A stretch of 64,000 nt of DNA, taken from contig NZ_VFIA01000021.1 of assembly GCF_014282275.1 (NCBI RefSeq), forward strand, positions 52,207 to 116,206, written 5' to 3'. The DNA is from Spirosoma utsteinense (GTDB lineage Bacteria; Bacteroidota; Bacteroidia; Cytophagales; Spirosomataceae). This document shows positions 27,702 through 35,864 of this stretch, one piece after another (positions within the stretch are counted from its first letter, which is position 1; each line of letters opens with the position of its first letter). A program made the translations under genes and the position numbers. The notes under the pieces are model-generated. The model did not search any database. It had not been told where the DNA came from and worked only from the letters and a program-made list of their open reading frames with translations.

Positions 27702-30176
27702 TTAAAATTTAAACCCATAACTGACCGAAGGCACAACGGGAAACACCGAGTAGCGACGCAGTTTTGTTTCGGTCGTAAACGAGGTTTGTCCCTGTTCGGA
27801 TTGTCGAGCCAAGGTTTGCGTGTCAAGCTGGTAAAAAAATGGATTACGTCGGTTGTAGAGGTTATAAACGCTGACCTCCCAGGTCCGTTCATGGCGTTTT
27901 TTGAGTTTATGGAATTGCACGCCTACGTCAAAGCGGTGGTAGGGTTCGGCGCGGAAGCCGTTTCGCGCTCCGTAGTCCTGCACATTCCGTCCTGATTCAA
28001 AAAATGGATTCGAGAAAGAAGAGGGAATTACGTACCCGAATGTTGCGGGTCGGGTGACCCGGTTTAGCAGAGCTGTGTAGTTGGCGCGAGGCATGGTCAG
28101 CGCCTGACCCGTCCCATAAACCCACGTCGCCGATAACGTCATGCGTTTGCTTCGTTCGTAGATACCCACTAAGGAAATATCGTGCCGTCGGTCATGACGG
28201 GGAAAGAACGGGCGACCCTCATTCAACGCAGCAAATTGCCACTGCGTCCAGGACAGCGTATAACCCGCCCAACCGGAGAATCGTCCCGCTTTCTTCTGCA
28301 CTAGAAACTCCCCGCCGTAGGACCAGCCCCGACCGGCTGTCACGTTGTCTTCCCATGGGACTTTCTGAGCGGATGACGGGTCGTCGATCAACAGGAAGCT
28401 CGCCCCCTCGCGGTAGCTGATGATATTAGCTAAGCGCTTGTAATAGCCCTCGACCGTCAGGGTTACCCCGTTGGTTGACCCGGTGCGCGTGAAATCTTTA
28501 GCCAAACCAACCGCGACCTGCTGCGATTGCTGAGGCCGGACCCGATCCGTCGTCGGCACCCATAAATCGGTGGGCAGGCCAATACCGGTGTTGGACAGCA
28601 GATGCACGTACTGGTTCATTTGCGCATACGACGCTTTCAGGGAAAGACCGGGCTGAAGTACGTACACCACCGATAAGCGCGGTTCCGGTCGCCCGTACGT
28701 GACGTTGCGATGGACAAACTGACTCAGCCGGATGCCGCCGTTAAATCGCCAATGGCTACCGGGACGCCAGGTATCTTCCACGTAAAGCCCCGATTCGAGC
28801 GCATCAATGTGGTCGGCTTCGGTACGAAAATCATCCGCCTGCGCATCCCGCACAACCAAAGCCGACGGGGTGAAGCGGTGGTAGGTCGTCTGGAATCCCA
28901 GTCGAACCGAATGACTCGGACTGGGATACCAATCCAGGTCGTGCTTCAGCGAAAAGTCGCGGATACCGGACCGGTAACGCAGGGCAATGGTTTGCCGCTC
29001 CCCGGTGGGACCAACGAGTTCCTCGTCGCTGGTAATTGCGAACCGGTAGTTGCTGAACGTCAGGGAGGTATTGGCAAATAGTTGACCGGAAAATAAATGG
29101 TTCCAGCGAAAGCTGCCCGTGGCGTTACGCCAGTTCAAGCCGTTTTCGTAGGTTGATCCATTAAACCGGTCCCGCGAGTAGAATTGATCCCGCCCAAAAT
29201 AACCACTCAGAAATAGCTTATCGCGGGGGGTAAGGTCATAATTAATCTTAGCGTTGAGGTCGTAGAAATAATAACCCGCTTTGGCATCGCCGTTGCTACC
29301 AGCGGCAACCAGGGGAGCCGTCAGTACATCCAGGTAGGTGCGCCGACTGGATACCAGAAACGAAGCGGGGCGGGAGCGATCTTTTTTCGCCTTGAACAAA
29401 GGGCCTTCCAGTGTCAGCCGGGAAGCGATAAGACCAATGCCCCCTTCACCACGCAGTTTCTCCCGGTTGCCATCTTTCATGTTCAGTTCGATCACCGACG
29501 ACAGTCGCCCGCCAAACCGGGCCGGGAATCCGCCCTTGGTCAACTCGACGCTTTTCAGCGCGTCGCCGTTAAAAACCGAGAAAAAGCCAAACAGGTGATT
29601 TGCGTTGTAGACGATAGCGTCATCGAGGATGATCAGGTTCTGGTCGGGTCCACCGCCCCGGACATAGATGCCGGTCTGCCCCTCGGAGCCTTTCTGTACG
29701 CCAGGCATTAGTTGCAACACCTTTAGCACGTCTTTCTCACCCAGCAGCGTAGGAATCTTCTTAATCTGGGCTACGGGCACGTCGATGCGGCTCATTTGAG
29801 CGCTTTCATTGCCGGTTTCGTCGGTTCGGTTAGCGCGTACGGCTACTTCGGCCAGTGCCTGACCGGGTGAGAGTACTACATTCAACGTGCTGTTCCGGCG
29901 TAGCGCTACCGTACAAAAGCGGGTCTGGTAGCCCACCATCGAAAAGGCCATTCGAAGGCTATCCTGAGCCGGTAGCGTCAACGAATAAAAGCCATACGTG
30001 TTAGTCGTTGTGCCGCTCGTCGTACCGGGCACGTATACATTAACTCCCATTAACGCTTCCTGACTACCCACCTCCCGAACGTAGCCGCTCAAGGTCTGAC
30101 GCCCACTTGAGGGTTGAGCCTGCGCTGCATGGAAGGCCATCATGCTGACCAGACTTATATAGAACGCGGCACGCAT
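27702..30176 (-). CDS. TonB-dependent receptor with carboxypeptidase-like domain
   Basis: An 824-residue receptor with signal peptide (1-20), carboxypeptidase-like domain (about 27-110; LSGYVREVGSQEALMGVNVY), plug (about 130-235; IYVRGGGPDQNLIILDD, GFPARFGGRLSSVIEL) and barrel. Same architecture as the receptor at 22.4-24.8 kb, and about 40 residues longer. Directly upstream (47 bases) on the same strand is a small Cys-rich lipoprotein gene that may share its transcript. Ligand unknown. Confidence 0.93.
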   Translation of the reverse strand: MRAAFYISLVSMMAFHAAQAQPSSGRQTLSGYVREVGSQEALMGVNVYVPGTTSGTTTNTYGFYSLTLPAQDSLRMAFSMVGYQTRFCTVALRRNSTLNVVLSPGQALAEVAVRANRTDETGNESAQMSRIDVPVAQIKKIPTLLGEKDVLKVLQLMPGVQKGSEGQTGIYVRGGGPDQNLIILDDAIVYNANHLFGFFSVFNGDALKSVELTKGGFPARFGGRLSSVIELNMKDGNREKLRGEGGIGLIASRLTLEGPLFKAKKDRSRPASFLVSSRRTYLDVLTAPLVAAGSNGDAKAGYYFYDLNAKINYDLTPRDKLFLSGYFGRDQFYSRDRFNGSTYENGLNWRNATGSFRWNHLFSGQLFANTSLTFSNYRFAITSDEELVGPTGERQTIALRYRSGIRDFSLKHDLDWYPSPSHSVRLGFQTTYHRFTPSALVVRDAQADDFRTEADHIDALESGLYVEDTWRPGSHWRFNGGIRLSQFVHRNVTYGRPEPRLSVVYVLQPGLSLKASYAQMNQYVHLLSNTGIGLPTDLWVPTTDRVRPQQSQQVAVGLAKDFTRTGSTNGVTLTVEGYYKRLANIISYREGASFLLIDDPSSAQKVPWEDNVTAGRGWSYGGEFLVQKKAGRFSGWAGYTLSWTQWQFAALNEGRPFFPRHDRRHDISLVGIYERSKRMTLSATWVYGTGQALTMPRANYTALLNRVTRPATFGYVIPSSFSNPFFESGRNVQDYGARNGFRAEPYHRFDVGVQFHKLKKRHERTWEVSVYNLYNRRNPFFYQLDTQTLARQSEQGQTSFTTETKLRRYSVFPVVPSVSYGFKF

Positions 30177-30223
30177 AGGGGGAAAATTTTTGTCAAGAAA
30201 TCATTCTGTGACGGCTAACAGGT

Positions 30224-30406
30224 CTAACAACTACATTTATCCATTGTCGTGTACGTTTTTTGCCCCGTAGCAGGATCTACGTAGAAACATTTGTTGCGCC
30301 CCTGCTGGTAATACTGACGATTAGGCTCGGAACAACTTAACCGCTCGATCCCCTTGTCGCATGCTGTTAACAGTAGCAGGGCAGCCAAAATAGTTGTCTT
30401 TTTCAT
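30224..30406 (-). CDS. Small Cys-rich lipoprotein, hypothetical
   Basis: A 60-residue protein with a clear lipoprotein signal (MKKTTILAALLLLTAC; lipidated C16) and a 44-residue mature part containing four more cysteines (SCSEPN, KCFY, DKCSC), which could form two disulfides. It has a proper start, a Bacteroidota-like signal and lies 47 bases before the receptor gene. I do not recognise a family. Too short for a domain call; a minor envelope protein is the reasonable guess. Confidence 0.6.
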   Translation of the reverse strand: MKKTTILAALLLLTACDKGIERLSCSEPNRQYYQQGRNKCFYVDPATGQKTYTTMDKCSC

Positions 30407-30423
30407 AAATTATGTTGAAGTAA

Positions 30424-30459
30424 AACAGGTACATCCGAAAATTTTCGGATGTACCTGTT
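30424..30459. terminator. 36-bp perfect palindrome between two minus-strand genes
   Basis: AACAGGTACATCCGAAAA and its complement join without a loop. On the minus strand it begins 5 bases past the stop of the upstream gene (30465) and is a plausible terminator, with a run of As/Ts on the far side (TTTTA). Confidence 0.65.
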
Positions 30460-30464
30460 AAGTT

Positions 30465-31441
30465 TTACCAGGTAAACGTCCTGAAGTTGTTGTCCTTACA
30501 GGTGCCAGAATGAGTTGAAGAAACAGAAACGAATGAGTAGCCGTAACTTCCGCCGTACTGTATCGTGTAATTGAGGTAGTTGTTATTACTCGATGACAAT
30601 GTTCCAGTGTTGAATGCTATCGGCCCTCCTACCGGTACACCATTTTGATACGTCTGGTAAGACCCACTTCCAATCAAGTTAATGGATGGAATCTCTTCGG
30701 CGTACCAAATTCCCGTTAAACGACGTTGGTGTTTAGTTTGCAAACCTATATGCACACCCTCAGTTATGCCTGGACCCCAGTCATATACGGTTCCAATTAG
30801 ACGTCGTTTAGACGTGTTATGCCAATATTCAATAATATTATTACGTTCATCATTTGGTCGTGCTCCCCGTACCGAAGAGGACTTGAAAAGTCCACGCTTT
30901 ATCGCATTTACAGTGATTCCTTCTGCGACATTGGAACTACTGTACTGGTTACCTTCAATACCTGTGGTGTATTTTGAAAACTTAACCACTTTATCACGAT
31001 CAATCTTGTAAACATCCGATCCGATCTGAATCAATCCCCGATCGTTGACTACAGTCGAAGCTACCCGATCCTCAATGTTAGCGACGATTTCCTTTTCGTC
31101 ACCGCTGGGGATAACCGACAAAACATCTTTGTAGTTGTCATACAAATTGTGCTCAATCATCTCCTCGTACTGCTTGGCTGTAATGGACTCAAAGGCATTT
31201 CGCATTGAGACATAGCCTTCAAACTGTTTTTCCCAGGCAGAAAGCTCGCTTTGGTGATTAACTAAATACTTCATGGTCTTATCATAGGCTGCTTTATCTG
31301 CAAATTTCAGCCAACTACCTTAACCGTCGATGCATCATTTACCGTTGCCTTTTGCGGCCCAGGTTTTAACTCCTCCGTTTTCTGACAGCTTGACGCGATC
31401 AAAAGTGCTACTACCACGAGCAGTGATGTAAACTTTTTCAT
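30465..31441 (-). pseudogene. Frameshifted lipoprotein gene, hypothetical
   Basis: The front (31441-31307) encodes a lipoprotein start (MKKFTSLLVVVALLIASSC, then a linker ending STVKVVG and TGA). From about 31315 another frame reads WLKFADKAAYDKTMKYLVNH and continues for 286 residues to 30465, with no start codon until the ATG at 31274. The segment LKFADKAAYDKT...ELSAWEKQFEGYVS matches the usual pattern that follows the linker in such Bacteroidota lipoproteins. One gene is therefore broken by a small indel near 31305-31320, or the sequence has an error there. The C-terminal part is rich in Ser/Gly/Asn and ends FRTFTW. Function unknown. Low-GC stretch. Confidence 0.75.
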
Positions 31442-31481
31442 TACCTTTGACTGGTTTAATGGTGAAACATTGAACTTCTCC

Positions 31482-31522
31482 AAAGCCCCGCGTCCGGTCG
31501 CCAAACTGTCGTGGGGCTTTTT
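31482..31522 (+). terminator. GC-rich hairpin with T-run in the leader region
   Basis: AAAGCCCC (31482-31489) and GGGGCTTT (31513-31520) form an 8-bp stem followed by TTTTT on the plus strand. No plus-strand gene precedes it, so it may be an attenuator-like structure in the leader of the frameshifted lipoprotein gene on the minus strand, or a relic of a lost gene. Confidence 0.4.
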
Positions 31523-31659
31523 CTGTGTCAAATGTATGACGCCTGTATACACTGCGAAAGAGGAAAAACCCCTCAGTTTTTGAGGAGATTTCGCCCAATC
31601 AGTTGATTGAGATTTTCACCTCAAACTAATTATTACCTTTATGTAACTTTATTTTATTT

Positions 31660-31962
31660 TTAGGGGGGGGGCGGTAACGCCCGCAACAACTCTTCATGCT
31701 GTTGACGCAGTTCACTGGCGTACTTACGGGCAAACTGGGCCAGTTTATGATGGCCTTGTATTTCCAGTTTGCAACCAATACGTGTCCGGTAGTTTTCAAC
31801 ACTTTTTGATGTCAGACAAAGTTCTGTGGCTATCTCAGCTGTTGTCAGATCGTCGGCTAAAAAGAGAAGTACTTTCCACTCGGCAGTGGTTAAGTCATGA
31901 AGACCTTTAGGTGAGCAGTGAGTTGCAGACGTCATGCGGGTGTGGAGGGTTGGTATACGCAT
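31660..31962 (-). CDS. LuxR-type helix-turn-helix protein
   Basis: A 100-residue protein (from ATG 31962) that is mostly a LuxR/NarL DNA-binding domain: LTTAEWKVLLFLADDLTTAE, then ELCLTSKSVENYRTRIGCKL with the recognition helix, and HHKLAQFARKY. No receiver or sensor domain is present. The frame is open further upstream to 32088, but that part is not family-like; an ATG at 31935 is another option. The last codons (LPPPP, stop) come from a run of nine C on the coding strand, so slippage there would change the C-terminus. Target genes unknown. Confidence 0.7.
   Translation of the reverse strand: MRIPTLHTRMTSATHCSPKGLHDLTTAEWKVLLFLADDLTTAEIATELCLTSKSVENYRTRIGCKLEIQGHHKLAQFARKYASELRQQHEELLRALPPPP
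31663..31671. repeat. Homopolymer run of nine G (C on the coding strand)
   Basis: Nine consecutive Gs at the very end of the LuxR-type gene. A one-base change would replace the stop codon and extend the protein, so this is a possible phase-variable or sequencing-error-prone site. Confidence 0.8.
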
Positions 31963-32179
31963 TCTGTTTCTCAAACAGCAGTTTGTAACCAATAAAGAAA
32001 ACAAAGTGTAATTAACATCCAAGCCTGCATGAATGCAACCACTCAAGGTTTTTTCGTCTGAAATCACCATTCCACCGGACAGAATCAACCAAAAAGATGG
32101 CCAACTAAGTATCCTAAATAAATAATTTGCCTAGTAAACGGCCAGTAGAAAGAAAAGGCACCAACACGTTGCTTTGTTG

Positions 32180-32791
32180 CTACTGAATCTGCGGCAACGC
32201 CCAGTTTCTGCGAATGGCAACCAGCCGAAATATGGTAATGGCACCCACCGACACAATAAACGTTACGTTTGGGTCGATGGGGAGCGAGCGGCCAACCAGG
32301 TAGAGGAGCGCCCCCGCCAGACAGGGCGTCGCGTAGAGTTGTTTGCTGAAAATCAGGGGAAGGTCATTGACCAGCGTATCCCGGATAACGCCCCCGAACA
32401 GGGCAGAAATAAGGCCCAGTAGTATAGATGCCCACTCATTAACACCCAGGGCCAGTGCTTTTTGCATACCCAGTATCGTAAAGATCCCCGCTCCGATGGT
32501 GTCGAAAACAAGCAGGGGGCGCTGTAACGTCCCCAGCCACCATCTCCGGCACAGGACAGCCAGCATAACGCTGCTAAGAATGACGATCAGGTAATTTGGG
32601 TCCCGTATCCAGGCAATAGGATAAGCCCCGATGATCACATCACGAAGGGTACCCCCGCCCACGGCCGTCACAAACCCGATGAAAAATAAACCGAACAGGT
32701 CGTGGTACATCTTTTTGCCAAGGGCCGATAAGGCCCCTGAAATCGCAAAAACGCTCGTACCGACCAGATCCATGATGTACCAGACTGTCAT
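32180..32791 (-). CDS. Trimeric intracellular cation (TRIC) channel family protein
   Basis: A membrane protein of about 203 residues with seven hydrophobic segments in two repeats. Each repeat carries the TRIC/UPF0126 glycine-rich motif: FVTAVGGGTLRDVI in the first and LISALFGGVIRDTL in the second. TRIC proteins form monovalent-cation channels in the cytoplasmic membrane. ATG 32791 (MTVWYIMDLVGTSVFA) is chosen because the first helix starts there; the open frame reaches 32890 but adds a non-conserved Cys/Phe-rich stretch. Stand-alone gene. Confidence 0.85.
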   Translation of the reverse strand: MTVWYIMDLVGTSVFAISGALSALGKKMYHDLFGLFFIGFVTAVGGGTLRDVIIGAYPIAWIRDPNYLIVILSSVMLAVLCRRWWLGTLQRPLLVFDTIGAGIFTILGMQKALALGVNEWASILLGLISALFGGVIRDTLVNDLPLIFSKQLYATPCLAGALLYLVGRSLPIDPNVTFIVSVGAITIFRLVAIRRNWALPQIQ

Positions 32792-32959
32792 ACAGGAAAA
32801 GAATTCGTCAACAGTAACCTGATCGATTGAGTTAAAGAAGCACCGGCAAAAGAAAGCAGAAACCCCCGCATTTATGTCTGCTAAAGCCAACGGTAGCGAA
32901 TAAAAGCGTTATTCGTTCCATTTAATTATACCAATCAGCGTTCCCTAGTTCCTTGCCTC

Positions 32960-33703
32960 ATGGCTTTTATCCAGACTGACACCTTTACATTACGGGGCTA
33001 CGAATGCGATGCCTTTGGGCGAATGAGCATTCCGGCCCTGATGAACCTCATGCAGGAATCGGCTAACCGCAACGCCGTCGCCTATGGCATCGGTATTGCC
33101 GATCTCGTCAGCCGGGGATTTGGGTGGATGCTGATGCGGTTCAACCTCCGTATGCACGAGTATCCGCGCTACGGCCAGACCGTTCAGTTGCAGACCTATC
33201 CAACGCTCGTGGAGAAGTACTTCATCCACCGCGATTTTCGCCTGCTGGCCGACGACGGTACGCTGCTGGGCGAGGCTACCAGTACCTGGCTCGTTTTCAG
33301 TATCGAAAAGCGGGCGATGGTCCCAATGCCTGATTTCATTCGCAGCCTCTCGGTGCCCGCCGGTATCGATCCACAACCGAAATTACCGGCCAAGCCAGCC
33401 TTTCAAACCACGCCCTGGCAACCCACCGATGAGAAGCTGGTAACGGTTGGCTGGTTTAGCATCGATCAGAACCACCACGTCAACAACGTAGCGTACGTGC
33501 AGTGGCTGCTCGAAGCGATGGATAATGAGACATTGCAAACGCGGGAAATTGCCGAAATTGATTTAGTTTACCGAACCGAAAGCCATTGGAACGACCAACT
33601 CCGTGTACAGTCGGCGTTGGAAGCACCGGATACCTTTTTACACCGAATCGAACAACAGGAATCCGGCAAAGACGTACTGCTGGCCCGGAGCCGGTGGCGC
33701 TAG
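32960..33703 (+). CDS. Acyl-ACP thioesterase (FatA/FatB family)
   Basis: A 247-residue double-hotdog protein. The first hotdog has YECDAFGRMSIPALMNLMQE; the second has the catalytic Asn-His-Asn-type stretch SIDQNHHVNNVAYVQWLLEA. The family releases free fatty acids from acyl-carrier protein. The length is normal. It stands alone, followed by an inverted-repeat unit and then the DUF1338 gene on the same strand. Chain-length specificity cannot be read by eye. Confidence 0.87.
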   Translation: MAFIQTDTFTLRGYECDAFGRMSIPALMNLMQESANRNAVAYGIGIADLVSRGFGWMLMRFNLRMHEYPRYGQTVQLQTYPTLVEKYFIHRDFRLLADDGTLLGEATSTWLVFSIEKRAMVPMPDFIRSLSVPAGIDPQPKLPAKPAFQTTPWQPTDEKLVTVGWFSIDQNHHVNNVAYVQWLLEAMDNETLQTREIAEIDLVYRTESHWNDQLRVQSALEAPDTFLHRIEQQESGKDVLLARSRWR

Positions 33704-33854
33704 CCCTGCCAGTGGGCGAAGCCCCTGGTAGTGGCTGAAAATGGCATCCCGCAACCACTACCAGGGGCTGTTCAACCACTGAACATCATTCTGGTTGAAT
33801 CGGCCGACACGTCACTTGTTCAACCACTACCAGGGGCTACGCCCACTGGCAGGG
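33704..33854. repeat. Inverted-repeat unit with an internal extra copy
   Basis: Arms 33704-33734 and 33824-33854 are complementary at 30 of 31 positions (CCCTGCCAGTGGGCG ... CCCCTGGTAGTGG). A further copy of the inner 15 bases (CCACTACCAGGGGCT) lies at 33755-33769 in the loop. The left arm begins inside the thioesterase stop region. Probably a REP/MITE-like repeat that can also fold as an RNA hairpin. Confidence 0.75.
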
Positions 33855-33881
33855 TTTTGGAAATTACTAACTAACTGAATT

Positions 33882-34808
33882 ATGACCACTTCACCCACTA
33901 AAACCCTCGATGCAGTACTGGCCGGTCTGATGCGCCGGTACAGCGAACGTGTGCCGGATGTGCAGAACATTATCCGGGCCATGATCGATGCCCGGATTAT
34001 TCAGTCGCCGGAGGAGATCGAAAACGATCACATTGCTTTCCGAACGATGGGTGTCCCGAACCTCGGTCTGGCTTCGTTCGGGAAGATCTTCAGCCACTAC
34101 GGCTATGAAAGACGGGACGAGTTCAATTTTATTGAGAAGAAACTCACGGCCTACTGGTACAGCCCGCCGGGTGATACGCCCAATCTGCCCCGCATCTTTG
34201 TCAGCGAACTGCGGGTAGACGAACTGTCGGCCGAAGCCCGGCGCATTATTCATTCCTACACGGATACGGTTACGAGCGACCCCGTCGATGCGCTGGACCT
34301 GGACAATGCCGACGCCGTTGACCGCTTCCTGCACCAGCCTCTCTGGCGAACGCCGATCCTGGCCGACTACCGTGCGCTGCTGGCCGAGAGTGAGTATGCC
34401 GCCTGGGTCATCTATAACCGGTATTACCTGAACCATTTTACCATCAGCGTGCATAACCTCAAACCGGGGTATAACACAATCGATGAGTTCGTGGCGTTTC
34501 TGGAAAGTCGGGGTTTCCGGCTCAATTCGGCGGGTGGCACCATAAAAGTCAGTCCCGACGGTGGCCTGCGGCAGGCGTCGACCGTTGCGCAGATGATCGA
34601 TGCCGAGTTTGCCGGTAGCGCCGGAGCCACTGTCGACACATTCCGGATCGCGGGCTCGTATGTGGAGTTTGCCGAACGGCGGGTGCTCCCCGAATTCGAG
34701 AACCTCCCTGCTCACGAAATTGGACGCCAACACCGGCGCGAAGGCTTCGAAACGGGTAACGCTGACAAGATTTTCGAAAGCACGTTCACAACACAAACAG
34801 GAAACTGA
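33882..34808 (+). CDS. 2-oxoadipate dioxygenase/decarboxylase (DUF1338, HglS-like)
   Basis: A 308-residue DUF1338 protein. The metal-site pattern is visible: H50 in ENDHIAFRT, a second His in LNHFTISVHN near residue 187, and a late glutamate in SYVEFAER. The characterised member HglS converts 2-oxoadipate to 2-hydroxyglutarate in lysine catabolism, using Fe(II). Length and motif order agree with the short DUF1338 form. No other lysine-degradation gene is beside it. Start ATG 33882 gives a normal N-terminus. Confidence 0.85.
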   Translation: MTTSPTKTLDAVLAGLMRRYSERVPDVQNIIRAMIDARIIQSPEEIENDHIAFRTMGVPNLGLASFGKIFSHYGYERRDEFNFIEKKLTAYWYSPPGDTPNLPRIFVSELRVDELSAEARRIIHSYTDTVTSDPVDALDLDNADAVDRFLHQPLWRTPILADYRALLAESEYAAWVIYNRYYLNHFTISVHNLKPGYNTIDEFVAFLESRGFRLNSAGGTIKVSPDGGLRQASTVAQMIDAEFAGSAGATVDTFRIAGSYVEFAERRVLPEFENLPAHEIGRQHRREGFETGNADKIFESTFTTQTGN

Positions 34809-34810
34809 GG

Positions 34811-34966
34811 AATGAGTCGGTCAGTCGGTGAGTTGATCAGTTGGTGAGTCAGTCAGTTGATCAGTCGGTGAGTTGGCCAGCTAATTTACTAACTTACAGG
34901 CTGACCAACTGACTGACTCACCGACTGATCAACTGACTGACTGATCAACTCACCAACTCATTGACC
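34811..34966. repeat. Low-complexity inverted repeat built from GTTGGTGAGT/GATCAGT words
   Basis: The left half is made of short words (GTCGGTGAGTTGATCAGT-type) and the right half is made of their complements, with a spacer near 34882-34900. The structure fills the entire gap between the DUF1338 and isomerase genes. Similar word style occurs at 330-359. Likely a slippage-generated palindrome that forms a long hairpin. Confidence 0.7.
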
Positions 34967-34969
34967 GAC

Positions 34970-35809
34970 ATGAAGATTATCTACGCATTCCTGCTGGCTG
35001 GCCTGTTGCTACCGGGTGTTGCTGCTCTGGCACAAAAAGTGGCTCCGGCAGGTCTCGAACTTTACAGCCTCCGCAACCAGTTTGCCAGCGATGTACCCGG
35101 TACCATGGCCAAAGTAAAGCAGATGGGGTTTCGCGAGGTAGAGGTGGCAGGCACTTATGGTCTGAGTTTCGGTGACTTTCGCAAACTGCTCGATGCGAAC
35201 GGGCTTAAAGCCATAGGGATCGAAGCCAGTTTCGAGGATCTGGAAGGAAACGTACCCAAGGTATTATCCGAAGCGAAGGCGCTGGGGGCCAAATACGTCA
35301 TCTGCTTCTGGATTCCTCATCCAGGCGATATGTTCATGCTTCACAATGCCGATCAGGCCATCGATGTGTTCAACACCGCCGGTAAGCTCCTGGCCCAAAA
35401 TGGAATTTCGCTCTGCTACCACACCCATGGCTACGAATTCCAGACGTACAACGACGGCACCTTCTTCGACTATCTGGCCGAAAACTTCGACCCGAAGTCG
35501 GTCAATTTCGAGATGGATGTTTTTTGGGTGAAGTCGCCCGGGTACGATCCCGTAGCCCTGTTGCAGAAATACCCCAAGCGGTTTCCACTTATGCATTTAA
35601 AAGACCGCAAGCCCGGTACGCCCGACAGCAATACGGGTAAGGCTGATCTGGAATCGAACGTAGTACTCGGTCAGGGCGACGTGGGTATTGCCGCCATTAT
35701 GAAACAGGCGAAAAAATCGGGCGTGAAGCACTTCTTTATCGAAGATGAATCGTCCCGCGCCCTGGAGCAGATTCCGCAAAGTCTGACGTTTCTGTCGGGG
35801 CTGAAATAG
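34970..35809 (+). CDS. Secreted sugar phosphate isomerase/epimerase-like TIM-barrel protein
   Basis: A 279-residue protein with a signal peptide (MKIIYAFLLAGLLLPGVAAL) and a xylose-isomerase-like TIM barrel (AP endonuclease 2 superfamily): GLELYSLRNQFASDVPGTMA, then MGFREVEVAGTYG, a CYHTHGYEF strand and HLKDRKPGTPD near the end. Conserved metal ligands of the family (Glu, Asp and His along the barrel) are plausibly at the EMDVFWV and HLKDR strands. The actual substrate is unknown. The start codon is ATG 34970; the in-frame TTG 34961 adds only three residues. It shares a two-way terminator with the next gene. Confidence 0.82.
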   Translation: MKIIYAFLLAGLLLPGVAALAQKVAPAGLELYSLRNQFASDVPGTMAKVKQMGFREVEVAGTYGLSFGDFRKLLDANGLKAIGIEASFEDLEGNVPKVLSEAKALGAKYVICFWIPHPGDMFMLHNADQAIDVFNTAGKLLAQNGISLCYHTHGYEFQTYNDGTFFDYLAENFDPKSVNFEMDVFWVKSPGYDPVALLQKYPKRFPLMHLKDRKPGTPDSNTGKADLESNVVLGQGDVGIAAIMKQAKKSGVKHFFIEDESSRALEQIPQSLTFLSGLK

Positions 35810-35864
35810 AGCACGAACGGGAAAATGCTGGTCATGGCACTTGCCCGTTCGTGCTCTATTTCAG
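35801..35864. terminator. Bidirectional terminator spanning two stop codons
   Basis: A perfect 21-bp inverted repeat (CTGAAATAGAGCACGAACGGG at 35801-35821 and its complement at 35844-35864) with a 22-base loop. It contains the stop codons of both convergent genes (TAG at 35807-35809 on plus, TGA at 35863-35861 on minus), so each gene ends inside the structure. Confidence 0.85.
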
